From: Patescibacteria group bacterium
GTDB lineage: Bacteria > Patescibacteriota > Minisyncoccia > Portnoybacterales > UBA2143
NCBI GenBank assembly: GCA_018819085.1
Contig: JAHJQT010000035.1
Span: 1 to 27,924, forward strand
Direction: 5' to 3'
DNA: 27,924 nt
The position numbers and the translations under genes were made by a program. This document shows, piece after piece, positions 15,428-22,274 of this stretch (its first letter is position 1; every line of letters starts with the position of its first letter). Under the pieces are notes generated by a model, which saw nothing but the letters and a program-made list of their open reading frames with translations, made no database searches and had not been told where the DNA came from.

Positions 15428-15982
15428 CTATTTCTTCTTTTTGTCAATTTTAATAGGAAATTTTAATAATTTAAATAATTCTAACCCTTCTTCTTGTGTT
15501 TTAGCTGTTGTTGTAATAGAAATTTCAAATCCAAAAATATTTTTAGCACTTTCAGTTGAAATTTCAGGAAAAACAATATGTTCTTTAATTCCGATATTTA
15601 AATTACCTCCTTGATCAATGTTTTTTTCAGGTAAACCACGAAAATCACGACACCTTGGTAATGCAATATTTACTAATCTATCTAGAAAATCATACATTTT
15701 TGGACCCCTTAAAGTTGCTTTTAGACCAACGGTCATTCCTTTCCTTATCTTAAATCCAGCTTCAGATATTTTTGATATACAAGGAACTAATTTCTGTCCA
15801 GTTATAGCACTTAAATCTTCAGCAATTTCTCCTTGAGCTTTTTTATCTCTATTAGCAGGATTAAAACCAGTATTAATTACAACTTTAATAATTCTAGGCA
15901 CAGCTAGATTATTTTTATAACCGAATTTTTCTTTCAATGTAGGAATTACTTCTTTTTGATATTTTTCTTTTATATTTTGCAT
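15428..15982 (-). CDS. rplE: 50S ribosomal protein L5
   Basis: The 184-residue protein is L5, which binds 5S rRNA and contacts the P-site tRNA. The start was placed at the ATG 15980-15982 (MQNIKEKYQKEVIP), because this gives the usual L5 N-terminus and lies one base after the rplX stop; a longer open frame would overlap rplX by 50 bases and adds a non-conserved extension. Family segments include 'PRIIKVVINTGF', 'GFKIRKGMTVGLKATLRG', 'ALPRCRDFRGL' and 'EHIVFPEI'. Confidence 0.97.
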   Translation of the reverse strand: MQNIKEKYQKEVIPTLKEKFGYKNNLAVPRIIKVVINTGFNPANRDKKAQGEIAEDLSAITGQKLVPCISKISEAGFKIRKGMTVGLKATLRGPKMYDFLDRLVNIALPRCRDFRGLPEKNIDQGGNLNIGIKEHIVFPEISTESAKNIFGFEISITTTAKTQEEGLELFKLLKFPIKIDKKKK

Positions 15983-15983
15983 T

Positions 15984-16289
15984 TTAAATTTCTTGTTTAC
16001 ATTTTTTACAAATTCTATATTTCTTCTTTTCAACTAGCTTATAACCAATTCTAACTGATTTACTGCATTTTGGACATATAAGTTTAACATTGGAAACGTT
16101 AATTGGCTTAGGCATATGAATAACTTGTCCCTTTTCCTTTTCACTTTTTGGTCTGCGATGTTTTTTAACAATATTAACTCCTTCAACTGAAATTTTTCTT
16201 TCACTAGGAAAAGCCTCAAGGACTTTTGCTTTTTTCCCCTTATCTTTACCGCTTATTATTAAAACTGTATCACCTTTTTTTATTTTCAT
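15984..16289 (-). CDS. rplX: 50S ribosomal protein L24 with zinc ribbon
   Basis: The 101-residue protein begins with the KOW motif 'KIKKGDTVLIISGKDKGKKAKVLE' and continues 'VNIVKKHRRPK'. The C-terminal part has two CxxC pairs (Cys72, 75, 94, 97) that could bind zinc, as in many bacterial L24 proteins; E. coli L24 lacks the complete set. L24 starts 50S assembly by binding 23S rRNA. It lies one base from both rplN and rplE. Confidence 0.97.
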   Translation of the reverse strand: MKIKKGDTVLIISGKDKGKKAKVLEAFPSERKISVEGVNIVKKHRRPKSEKEKGQVIHMPKPINVSNVKLICPKCSKSVRIGYKLVEKKKYRICKKCKQEI

Positions 16290-16290
16290 G

Positions 16291-16656
16291 TTATAAAACT
16301 TCAGGAGCTAATGATACTATTTTATCAAACCCCTTTTCTTTTAATTCTCTTGGAATAGGACCAAAAATACGACCACCTCTTGGATTAAAACCATCAACAA
16401 TAACTGCAGCATTTTCATCAAAACGAATATATGAACCGTCTTTTCTACGAAAAGCTTTTTTCTGACGAACAATCACAGCTCTAACAACTTCTTTTCTTTT
16501 TACTATTTTTCTTGGTTCCGCCAATTTCACCGAAGCAACAATCACATCTCCAATTTGAGCATAACGTCTACGTGTTCCTCCTAAAATCTTAAAACACTGA
16601 ATTATTTTTGCTCCAGTATTATCAGCTACTTTTAATTTTGTTCCTGGTTGTATCAT
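16291..16656 (-). CDS. rplN: 50S ribosomal protein L14
   Basis: The 121-residue protein is L14, located at the subunit interface. Signatures are 'MIQPGTKLKVADNTGAKIIQCFKILGG', 'GDVIVASVKLAEPRK', 'FDENAAVIVDGFNPRGGRIFGPIPREL' and the final 'KIVSLAPEVL'. Length equals the family norm (122). It lies 2 bases after rpsQ and one before rplX. Confidence 0.98.
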   Translation of the reverse strand: MIQPGTKLKVADNTGAKIIQCFKILGGTRRRYAQIGDVIVASVKLAEPRKIVKRKEVVRAVIVRQKKAFRRKDGSYIRFDENAAVIVDGFNPRGGRIFGPIPRELKEKGFDKIVSLAPEVL

Positions 16657-16658
16657 GT

Positions 16659-16937
16659 TTAATCAACTTTATTTACTACTTTCCACTGTTTTTCTTTGCT
16701 TATCGGTCTACACTCTTGGATAATGACCTTATCTCCCTTTTTATATTCATTCTTTTCATCATGAACTTTATATTTCTTACTAACTTTATATCTTTTCTTG
16801 TATTTAAAATGTTTTTTATATCTATCTGTCAAAACAACTAATGTTTTATCCATTTTATCACTGGAAACAACACCCTTTAAAAGACGTCCTTTATTAACAG
16901 AATTTAATTGTTTCCCGACTTCTTTTTTTATATCCAT
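16659..16937 (-). CDS. rpsQ: 30S ribosomal protein S17
   Basis: The 92-residue protein has the S17 OB fold: 'KGRLLKGVVSSDKMDKTLVVLTDRYKKHFKYKKRYKVSKKYKVHDEKNEYKKGDKVIIQECRPISKEKQWKVV'. The segment 'KYKVHDEKNEYKKGDKV' and 'CRPISKEKQW' match the family signatures. About 8 residues longer at the N-terminus than E. coli S17. It lies 9 bases after rpmC and 2 before rplN. Confidence 0.97.
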   Translation of the reverse strand: MDIKKEVGKQLNSVNKGRLLKGVVSSDKMDKTLVVLTDRYKKHFKYKKRYKVSKKYKVHDEKNEYKKGDKVIIQECRPISKEKQWKVVNKVD

Positions 16938-16946
16938 AATAATTAT

Positions 16947-17126
16947 TTATTTCTTTAAAATAGTCTTAATCCTTGCAATATCTCTGCGTAACTCTCTTAT
17001 CTGCCTTATATTCTTAAGCTTTTTTGATGCTAAATCAAATTTAAATTGACCAAGTTTATGACTTTTATCAATTAATAAATCATCTAATTCTTTTTCTGTT
17101 TTTTGGCGTAATTCTTTTGCTTTCAT
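16947..17126 (-). CDS. rpmC: 50S ribosomal protein L29
   Basis: The reverse strand from the ATG at 17124-17126 encodes 59 residues and ends in TAA at 16947-16949. The start MKAKELRQKTEKELDDLL, the central 'KLGQFKFDLASKKLKN', and the C-terminal 'IRELRRDIARIKTILKK' match the two-helix L29 protein that sits near the peptide exit tunnel. The position between rplP and rpsQ is the conserved S10 order. It is easily missed because it is so short. Confidence 0.95.
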   Translation of the reverse strand: MKAKELRQKTEKELDDLLIDKSHKLGQFKFDLASKKLKNIRQIRELRRDIARIKTILKK

Positions 17127-17133
17127 AATAATT

Positions 17134-17544
17134 TTATCGTGTAATAAATTTTGTCCTTATTGGTAATTTATGTCCAGCTTTTCTCATCGCTTCTTTAGCC
17201 ATTTCTTCAGTGACACCATCTATTTCAAAGATTATTCTACCTGGTTTAATAGGAACAACATAATAATCAACACTACCTTTTCCACCTCCCATTGGGACTT
17301 CTATTCCTTTTCTAGTAATAGGTTTATCAGGGAAAACTCTAATCCATATTTTTCCTCCACGTTGAACATATCTTGTCATAGCTCTTCTAGCAGCTTCAAT
17401 CTGTCTAGAAGTAAGCCAAGTAGCTCCCATTGCTTTTAAAGCATACGAGCCAAAAGATATACTAGATCCTCTAGTTGCTTTTCCTTTATTTCTTCTTCTG
17501 CCTTTCTGCCATTTCCTATGTTTTACTTTTTTTGGAGTTAACAT
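17134..17544 (-). CDS. rplP: 50S ribosomal protein L16
   Basis: The 136-residue protein is L16, near the A-site and the peptidyl transferase centre. Signatures are 'MLTPKKVKHRKWQKGRRRNKGKATRGSSISFGSYALKA', 'RQIEAARRAMTRYVQRGGKIWIRVFPDKPITRKGIEVPMGGGKGSVDYYVVPIKPGRIIFEI' and the C-terminal 'AGHKLPIRTKFI'. Length equals the family norm (136). It is 6 bases after rpsC and 7 before rpmC. Confidence 0.98.
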   Translation of the reverse strand: MLTPKKVKHRKWQKGRRRNKGKATRGSSISFGSYALKAMGATWLTSRQIEAARRAMTRYVQRGGKIWIRVFPDKPITRKGIEVPMGGGKGSVDYYVVPIKPGRIIFEIDGVTEEMAKEAMRKAGHKLPIRTKFITR

Positions 17545-17550
17545 AATAGA

Positions 17551-18204
17551 TTAATTGAATACCTCTCCTTTATAAATCCAAACTTTTATTCCAATTGTTC
17601 CGTAAGTGGTATATGCAGTTGAACTAGCATAATCAATATTAGATCTCATTGTCTGAAGAGGAATTTTACCTTTTTTTAAATGTTCTTTTCTTGCTATTTC
17701 AGCTCCATTTAATCTTCCTTTCATTAAAATCTTAGCTCCTTTAACTTTTTGATTCTGCATTATTTTATCCAATGTTTGTTTCATTACTCTTCGATAAGGC
17801 AAGCGTTTTTCTATTTGACTCGCCATTTCCATACCAACAATATTAGCTTGAATGTCAGGATCTTTAACTTCTTCTACTTCTAAACGAACCTCATATTTAG
17901 TTTTTGTTAAATCATTCTTTTGAAGAAGTTTTTTTATTTCATTTTTAAGATCTTCTATTCCACTTCCACCTCTTCCTATAACTAATCCTGGACGTGCTGT
18001 TTTAATAATAATATTAATATTATTAGCTGAACGTTCTATCTCAACTAAATTAACACTTGCTTTCTTTAATTTTTCAACAACAAAACTTCGCAATTTTGTA
18101 TCTTGCTCTAGAAAATCTCTGTATTGCTTTTTACTAAACCACCGTGACTTCCAATTTGTCACAGAGCCTAGACGAAATATAAATGGATGTACTTTTCTTC
18201 CCAT
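17551..18204 (-). CDS. rpsC: 30S ribosomal protein S3
   Basis: The 217-residue protein is S3 at the mRNA entry site. It begins 'MGRKVHPFIFRLGSVTNWKSRWF', contains the KH-domain GxxG motif in 'PGLVIGRGGSGIEDL' (about 72-86), and the C-terminal domain 'LPYRRVMKQTLDKIM...GAKILMKGRLNGAEIARKEHLKKGKIPLQTMRSNIDYA...TTYGTIGIKVWIYKGE'. It ends just after the KGE motif, with no basic tail. It lies 15 bases after rplV. Confidence 0.98.
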   Translation of the reverse strand: MGRKVHPFIFRLGSVTNWKSRWFSKKQYRDFLEQDTKLRSFVVEKLKKASVNLVEIERSANNINIIIKTARPGLVIGRGGSGIEDLKNEIKKLLQKNDLTKTKYEVRLEVEEVKDPDIQANIVGMEMASQIEKRLPYRRVMKQTLDKIMQNQKVKGAKILMKGRLNGAEIARKEHLKKGKIPLQTMRSNIDYASSTAYTTYGTIGIKVWIYKGEVFN

Positions 18205-18219
18205 AGTTATTTTATATAA

Positions 18220-18804
18220 TTAAAAACTTTTTCTTCTAAATGTTTTTTTTGCATTACCAAATGTTTGACGACTAAAAAATCTCTTTTTGGACTTTGATGT
18301 TGTTGAATAAGGTTTTGGAGGAAGATTTTGCTTTTCTTTCTCAACGATATCTTTTTTCTCTTCTGTTACTTTGCCTATTTCTTCTAATAATGTTTTTTCT
18401 TTCTCATCTTTCCCGACACCTTCAGTGTCGAGGATCCTCGATGGCTTTTGCATCGGGACTTTCTCTGTTTCTTTTATTTGATTCAAGGTTAGAGTAATAT
18501 GACTTGTTCTTTTCATAATAGCAGAAGCTCTACCCATTGCTCTTGCTCTCCATCTTTTTAATGTTGGTCCAACATCAACCCTTACATCACTCACGAAAAG
18601 ATTATCTTTTGAGATACTACCATTATTCTTAGCATTAGCCACTGCTGAATTCAAAAGCTTTAAAATCGGAATAGATGATCTTTTAGTCAGAAATTTTAAT
18701 TGAATTTCAGCTTGTTTTACTGGCAATCCCCTAATTAGATCAGTAACTAATCTGACCTTTCTTGGAGATATTCTTAAATGATTTAATTTAGCTTTGAATA
18801 ACAT
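18220..18804 (-). CDS. rplV: 50S ribosomal protein L22 with in-frame repeat insert and long tail
   Basis: The first ~110 residues are classical L22 ('KAKLNHLRISPRKVRLVTDLIRGLPVKQAE' ... 'RARAMGRASAIMKRTSHITLTL'), which lines the peptide exit tunnel. The start is placed at the ATG 18802-18804 (MLFKAKL), three codons inside a longer TTG-initiated frame, because it gives the family N-terminus. The 194-residue product is about 80 longer than usual. Directly after the core comes the peptide KVPMQKPSRILDTEGVGK, encoded by a 55-bp palindromic element (18408-18462) that is identical in rplW; a Lys/Glu- then Arg/Phe-rich tail follows. The tail is probably disordered and on the ribosome surface. Confidence 0.95.
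   Translation of the reverse strand: MLFKAKLNHLRISPRKVRLVTDLIRGLPVKQAEIQLKFLTKRSSIPILKLLNSAVANAKNNGSISKDNLFVSDVRVDVGPTLKRWRARAMGRASAIMKRTSHITLTLNQIKETEKVPMQKPSRILDTEGVGKDEKEKTLLEEIGKVTEEKKDIVEKEKQNLPPKPYSTTSKSKKRFFSRQTFGNAKKTFRRKSF
18408..18462 (-). repeat. 55-bp palindromic element, copy in rplV
   Basis: Identical over all 55 bases to 20310-20364 and in the same orientation and reading frame. The centre is a perfect 14-base palindrome TCGAGGATCCTCGA (18428-18441). On each side lies a small hairpin: CGACAC-5N-GTGTCG (18414-18430 read on the minus strand) and CGATG-7N-CATCG. The outer ends TCCCGA/TCGGGA are also inverted repeats. The whole can therefore fold as a cruciform or, in RNA, a closing stem with two hairpins. 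Only one of six frames contains a stop, so it can sit inside genes. It is far richer in G+C than its host gene. Confidence 0.9.
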
Positions 18805-18824
18805 ATATATCAATTAAATTTCTT

Positions 18825-19118
18825 TTATTTATCCTTTGCTGCTGTTTCTTGTTCACGTTGCATTCTACCACCATGTTTAACAAATTTTCTAGTTAATGAA
18901 AATTCTCCCAATTTATGACCTACCATATCTTCAGTAACAAATACAGGAATATGATCTTTCCCATTATGAACACCAAAAGTATAACCAACCATTTCAGGTG
19001 TAATTGTACAATTACGGGCCCATGTATTAATAACCGATTTGTCATCAGAATTCATTTTAGCTACTTTTTTCAATAGCTTTTCATCAACATATGGTCCTTT
19101 TTTCAAACTTCTAGACAT
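18825..19118 (-). CDS. rpsS: 30S ribosomal protein S19
   Basis: The 97-residue protein is S19 of the 30S head, next to the A-site finger. Signatures are 'MSRSLKKGPYVDEKLLKKV', 'INTWARNCTITPEMVGYTFGVHNGKDHIPVFVTEDMVGHKLGEFSLTRKFVKHGG'. A few extra residues follow the family end ('RMQREQETAAKDK'). It is 2 bases after rplB and 20 before rplV. Confidence 0.98.
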   Translation of the reverse strand: MSRSLKKGPYVDEKLLKKVAKMNSDDKSVINTWARNCTITPEMVGYTFGVHNGKDHIPVFVTEDMVGHKLGEFSLTRKFVKHGGRMQREQETAAKDK

Positions 19119-19120
19119 AA

Positions 19121-19966
19121 TTATTTCTTTTTCTTTTTCTTAATTCTTGGCTTTACTATAAAGTTATTACTATATTTCTTTTTCTTTCTTGTTTTAACTC
19201 CGAAAGCTAATTTACCCCAAGGAGTTTTTGGTCCTTTTCTTAATCCAATTGACTGTTTATTTTCTCCTCCTCCATGAGGATGATCACAAGCATTCATTGC
19301 TGAACCACGAACTGTTGGACGACGACCCATCCAGCGACTTCTTCCTGCTTTTCCGATAATAACCATTCCATGTTCTGAATTACTTAATTGACCTATACTT
19401 GCAAAACAATTATCTTTAACCATTCTTATCTCACCAGAAGACAATTTAAGGTGTGTATATCCAGCATCGTGGGACATTACTTGGGCAGAACTACCTGCAG
19501 AACGAATCATTTGACCACCTTTTCCTGATAAAAATTCTATGTTATAGATATCTGTTCCAGGTAATATATTTACCAAATGCATACGATTACCAACTTTTTG
19601 AGGAGCTTTTTCCTGACAAATAACTTCTTTTCCTACCTCAAGTCCTTCTGGAGTTAAGATGTATCTTTTTTCTCCATCCTTATAATTCAAGAGAGAAATA
19701 AAAGAACTTCTATTAGGATCATATTCAACAGAAGCAACTATTGCAGGAATGCCTATCTTATCGCATCTTTTGAAATCAATCAAGCGATATCTCTTTTTAT
19801 GACCGCCCCCTTTGTGTCTTGTTGTAATTCGACCACCATAACCACGTCCAGTTTTTTTAGATAATTTCTTAATTAATTTCTTTTCAGGATTTTTATTCGT
19901 CAAAACAGAATAATCCACTGAGGTCATTCCTCTTCTTCCTGAAGTTGTTGGTTTATAGTATTTCAT
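19121..19966 (-). CDS. rplB: 50S ribosomal protein L2
   Basis: The 281-residue protein is L2, needed for subunit joining and close to the peptidyl transferase centre. Signatures are 'MKYYKPTTSGRRGMTSVDYSVLT', 'GGGHKKRYRLIDFKR', 'ARSAGSSAQVMSHDAGYTHLKLSSGE' in its local form, and 'GRRPTVRGSAMNACDHPHGGGENKQSIG' with the conserved histidine in DHPHGGGE. The usual AMNPVDHPHGG is AMNACDHPHGG here. Length is normal (about 275). It follows rplW by 2 bases. Confidence 0.98.
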   Translation of the reverse strand: MKYYKPTTSGRRGMTSVDYSVLTNKNPEKKLIKKLSKKTGRGYGGRITTRHKGGGHKKRYRLIDFKRCDKIGIPAIVASVEYDPNRSSFISLLNYKDGEKRYILTPEGLEVGKEVICQEKAPQKVGNRMHLVNILPGTDIYNIEFLSGKGGQMIRSAGSSAQVMSHDAGYTHLKLSSGEIRMVKDNCFASIGQLSNSEHGMVIIGKAGRSRWMGRRPTVRGSAMNACDHPHGGGENKQSIGLRKGPKTPWGKLAFGVKTRKKKKYSNNFIVKPRIKKKKKK

Positions 19967-19968
19967 AA

Positions 19969-20394
19969 TTATCTAGGTAATAATTCTATTTTCTCACCTT
20001 TCTTTAATGTGACAATGGCTTTTTTAAAACCATGCTTAAGTCCACCTCTCCATCCTTCACGTCTTCCAAGGCGCCTCTTTTTAGGACTTGCATGTATTAC
20101 TCTTACATTTTTTACTTTTGTATTATAAATTAATTCAATTGCTTTCTTTATTTCAATTTTATTAGTCTTTAAAGCAACTTTGAAAACATACTTATTCTGT
20201 TCGGTTAAAAAACTTGCTTTTTCAGTAACACAAGGTTCTTTAATTATGTTATAAGCTGAGACTGTTTTTTTTATATCAACTTTAGAAAGTTTCTTTTTAG
20301 GAATTAAAACTTTCCCGACACCTTCAGTGTCGAGGATCCTCGATGGCTTTTGCATCGGGACTTTTTTCTTTTTGAATCTATCTAATAAAGACAT
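19969..20394 (-). CDS. rplW: 50S ribosomal protein L23 with N-terminal repeat insert
   Basis: Residues ~47-141 form a normal L23: 'AYNIIKEPCVTEKASFLTEQNKYVFKVALKTNKIEIKKAIELIYNTKVKNVRVIHASPKKRRLGRREGWRGGLKHGFKKAIVTLKKGEKIELLP'. L23 sits at the tunnel exit and docks trigger factor and SRP. The first ~45 residues are extra: MSLLDRFKKK, then KVPMQKPSRILDTEGVGK from the 55-bp element at 20310-20364, then a lysine-rich link. The ATG 20392-20394 is the only start upstream of the element. The ATG inside the element is an alternative start that cannot be excluded by sequence. Confidence 0.95.
   Translation of the reverse strand: MSLLDRFKKKKVPMQKPSRILDTEGVGKVLIPKKKLSKVDIKKTVSAYNIIKEPCVTEKASFLTEQNKYVFKVALKTNKIEIKKAIELIYNTKVKNVRVIHASPKKRRLGRREGWRGGLKHGFKKAIVTLKKGEKIELLPR
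20310..20364 (-). repeat. 55-bp palindromic element, copy in rplW
   Basis: This is the second identical copy of the element at 18408-18462, with the central palindrome TCGAGGATCCTCGA at 20330-20343. Flanking bases differ at both ends (A versus T on the left, T versus C on the right), which sets the 55-base limits. It is in frame and encodes the same 18 residues as in rplV. Confidence 0.9.
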
Positions 20395-20403
20395 ATATTA
20401 AAA

Positions 20404-21048
20404 TTATTTTGTATAGGTTTTCTTAATTACATCAATACTATCTTGAACCATTAATAAATACTTATAATTCAAAACATCTAAAACATTTAAACTATCAGCT
20501 CTGATTGTTTTTGTTTTGGCAATATTATTATTTGCACGAATAACTTTAAGATCTGTTTTAGGTAAAACAATCAAAACACTTTTAGTTAAATCTTTCTTTA
20601 ACTTATCTTTCAAATTATTTAAAATACTTGTCATTGACTTAGTCTTAACTTCTTTTATCTCTAATTTATCCAATAAAACCATTTCCTTATCTTTAACCTT
20701 AGAAGATAGTGCCATAAAAAGAGCTTTTTGTTTCATTTTCTTATTAATTTTCTTAGTAAAAACTCTTTCTTTAGTTGGACCAAAAGAAATTCCGCCACCT
20801 CTCCAAATAGGAGAACGAATTGAACCATGACGAGCTCTACCAGTTCCTTTTTGTCTCCATGGCTTACGACCACCTCCCCTTCTTTCACTTCTATCTTTCG
20901 TATGAGCAATTACTTTACGCGCATTAGCCATCTGAGTAACTACTACTTGATGAACTAAATCTTTATTTAATTCCAAACCAAAGATATCAGCTGGTAATTC
21001 AACTGTTTTAATCTCTTCTCCTTTTTGATTATAAATTACTTGTTTCAT
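20404..21048 (-). CDS. rplD: 50S ribosomal protein L4
   Basis: The 214-residue protein is L4, whose extended loop helps form the narrowest part of the exit tunnel. The loop is visible as 'RSERRGGGRKPWRQKGTGRARHGSIRSPIWRGGGISFGPTKERVF' (about 54-98). The C-terminal domain follows with 'KSVLIVLPKTDLKVIRANNNIAKTKTIRADSLNVLDVLNYKYLLMVQDSIDVI'. Length is slightly above E. coli L4 (201). Its ATG overlaps the rplC stop by one base (TAATG), indicating coupled translation. In E. coli L4 also regulates the S10 operon by attenuation. Confidence 0.98.
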   Translation of the reverse strand: MKQVIYNQKGEEIKTVELPADIFGLELNKDLVHQVVVTQMANARKVIAHTKDRSERRGGGRKPWRQKGTGRARHGSIRSPIWRGGGISFGPTKERVFTKKINKKMKQKALFMALSSKVKDKEMVLLDKLEIKEVKTKSMTSILNNLKDKLKKDLTKSVLIVLPKTDLKVIRANNNIAKTKTIRADSLNVLDVLNYKYLLMVQDSIDVIKKTYTK

Positions 21049-21776
21049 TATTTTTTATCTTTCCCGACAGAGGCGGGTCCGCCTTTGGCGGATGCTTCTG
21101 CTTCTTTCCTTTCTAAGTCATCTATAAGTTTTTCCTGTTTTTCTTCTTTTACTGCTTCTATTTCTTTTGTTACAATTATTTCTAATAATGTTCCTGGTTT
21201 TCCAGGAACAGCACCCTTAATAGCTAATAGATCATCTTCTTTACTAACATTAATGATTTCTAATCCATTAATGGTAACTCTATCACTACCCATCCGACCG
21301 GCCATTCTTTTCCCTTTAAAAACTCTTTGAGGAAAAGCCGAACCAATTGAACCTGGTGCTCTTAATGTATGTTTTGTTCCATGACTTGCTGGAGATCCTT
21401 TAAATCCATGTCTTTTAACAACTCCTTGAAATCCTTTTCCTTTTGAAATTCCGCTGATACTCACTATTTCTCCATTATTGAATAAAGAAACATCAATTTT
21501 ATCACCTGATTTAAACTTATTATCAGAAAATTCTCTTAAATAACGATAGTTTTTTTCTAAACCATGTTTTTTAAAATGTCCTTTCTGTGGTTTCTTTGTC
21601 TTGTTATCATTAATTTCCTCAAATCCAATCTGAACAGCTTCATAACCATCTTTTTCTTGATTTCTAACTTGAACAACAAAACAAGGCCCAGCTTTAATTA
21701 ATGTAACTGGAACAACATTGTTGTTATCACTGAAAATCTGCGTCATACCTATTTTTTTTCCTAAAATAAATTTCAT
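21048..21776 (-). CDS. rplC: 50S ribosomal protein L3 with hairpin-coded tail
   Basis: The start was set at the ATG 21774-21776 (MKFILGKKIGMTQIF), the usual L3 N-terminus, and not the upstream in-frame ATG at 21803, which adds nine non-conserved residues and would cover the last bases next to the hairpin at 21806-21826. The product has 242 residues. Signatures are 'GISKGKGFQGVVKRHGFKGSPASHGT', 'PGSIGSAFPQRVFKGKRMAGRMG', and 'AVPGKPGTLLEI'. After the normal end at about residue 200 there is a ~40-residue tail rich in Glu, Lys and Ala, ending 'EASAKGGPASVGKDKK'. The last part is encoded by a G+C-rich palindromic stretch (21061-21092). Confidence 0.97.
   Translation of the reverse strand: MKFILGKKIGMTQIFSDNNNVVPVTLIKAGPCFVVQVRNQEKDGYEAVQIGFEEINDNKTKKPQKGHFKKHGLEKNYRYLREFSDNKFKSGDKIDVSLFNNGEIVSISGISKGKGFQGVVKRHGFKGSPASHGTKHTLRAPGSIGSAFPQRVFKGKRMAGRMGSDRVTINGLEIINVSKEDDLLAIKGAVPGKPGTLLEIIVTKEIEAVKEEKQEKLIDDLERKEAEASAKGGPASVGKDKK
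21061..21092 (-). repeat. G+C-rich palindrome in the rplC 3' end
   Basis: TCCGCC-TTT-GGCGGA (21078-21092) forms a perfect 6-bp hairpin. The overlapping AGGCGG-GT-CCGCCT (21071-21084) is an alternative inverted repeat. The outer TTCCCGACA at 21061-21069 equals the left end of the 55-bp elements. It encodes the ASAKGGPASVGK part of the L3 tail. Possibly a relative of the rplV/rplW element. Confidence 0.6.
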
Positions 21777-21805
21777 ACAATTTCTAAAAATTGATATTAG
21801 CAATC

Positions 21806-21826
21806 AAAAACCGGGGAAAGCCCCGG
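21806..21826 (-). terminator. Terminator/attenuator between rpsJ and rplC
   Basis: Minus strand: CCGGGG (21826-21821), loop CTTT, CCCCGG (21816-21811), then five T (21810-21806). The perfect all-G/C stem and T-run have the full form of an intrinsic terminator, inside the otherwise continuous ribosomal block and 30 bases upstream of the rplC ATG. Either it ends the tuf-rpsJ transcript or it attenuates expression of the genes downstream. Confidence 0.8.
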
Positions 21827-21855
21827 CCAAAGATGACTAATTCCCATTATTATTC

Positions 21856-21861
21856 ATTATA
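21856..21861 (-). promoter_or_regulatory. Candidate -10 box upstream of the rplC attenuator
   Basis: A consensus TATAAT (minus, 21861-21856) lies in the 144-base rpsJ-rplC gap, before the hairpin at 21806-21826. The -35 region 17 bases upstream is weak (TTATTC). If active, the mRNA would begin near 21850 and carry the hairpin in a ~75-base leader before rplC. Confidence 0.35.
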
Positions 21862-21920
21862 TATTCATCTTCTACAAAGAATAATTTTCATATTATTAAT
21901 AAATATTACTATTTACTATA

Positions 21921-22253
21921 CTACATCATCTTTATTTCTACGTCAACGCCAGCGGGTAAATTCAACCCCGTTAAAGCGTCAATAACCTTGGGACTAGGAT
22001 TAATTATATCAATTAATCTTTTATGAACTCTCATTTCATATTGTTCACGAGACTTTTTATGAACAAAAGTAGCCTTGTTAATGGTATATTTATGAATTTC
22101 TATAGGTAACGGGACAGGACCGCGAATATCTGCATTATAACGTTTTATTATCTCTATAATCTGCTTTACTGATTGATCAATGAGTTTATGATCGTAAGCT
22201 TGAATTTTAATGCGAATTCTTTGTTTGATCTCTTCTTCTTTTTTAGATGCCAT
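21921..22253 (-). CDS. rpsJ: 30S ribosomal protein S10
   Basis: The 110-residue protein is S10 of the 30S head, also known as the antitermination factor NusE. Signatures are 'RIRIKIQAYDHKLIDQSVKQIIEIIKRYNADIRGPVPLPIEIHKYTINKATFVHKKSREQYEMRVHKRLIDIINPSPKVIDALTGLNLPAGVDVEIKM'. The core is the usual ~102 residues with a short acidic/lysine start. It follows tuf by 21 bases and is separated from rplC by 144 bases containing a terminator-like hairpin. Confidence 0.98.
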   Translation of the reverse strand: MASKKEEEIKQRIRIKIQAYDHKLIDQSVKQIIEIIKRYNADIRGPVPLPIEIHKYTINKATFVHKKSREQYEMRVHKRLIDIINPSPKVIDALTGLNLPAGVDVEIKMM

Positions 22254-22274
22254 TATTGTTAATAATTAAAATAA

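Noticed and set aside
15983..16033. N-terminal extension of rplE overlapping rplX
   Set aside because: It overlaps 50 bases of rplX coding the zinc ribbon, and the ATG at 15982 gives the normal L5 start one base after the rplX stop.
18428..18441. Central TCGAGGATCCTCGA as a cloning artefact (contains a BamHI site)
   Set aside because: The site is part of a 55-base element present twice in frame in native ribosomal genes, with no vector sequence around it.
21777..21803. Upstream ATG of rplC adding nine residues
   Set aside because: The family N-terminus is MKFILGKKIGMTQIF at 21776; the extra residues are not conserved and lie next to the attenuator hairpin.
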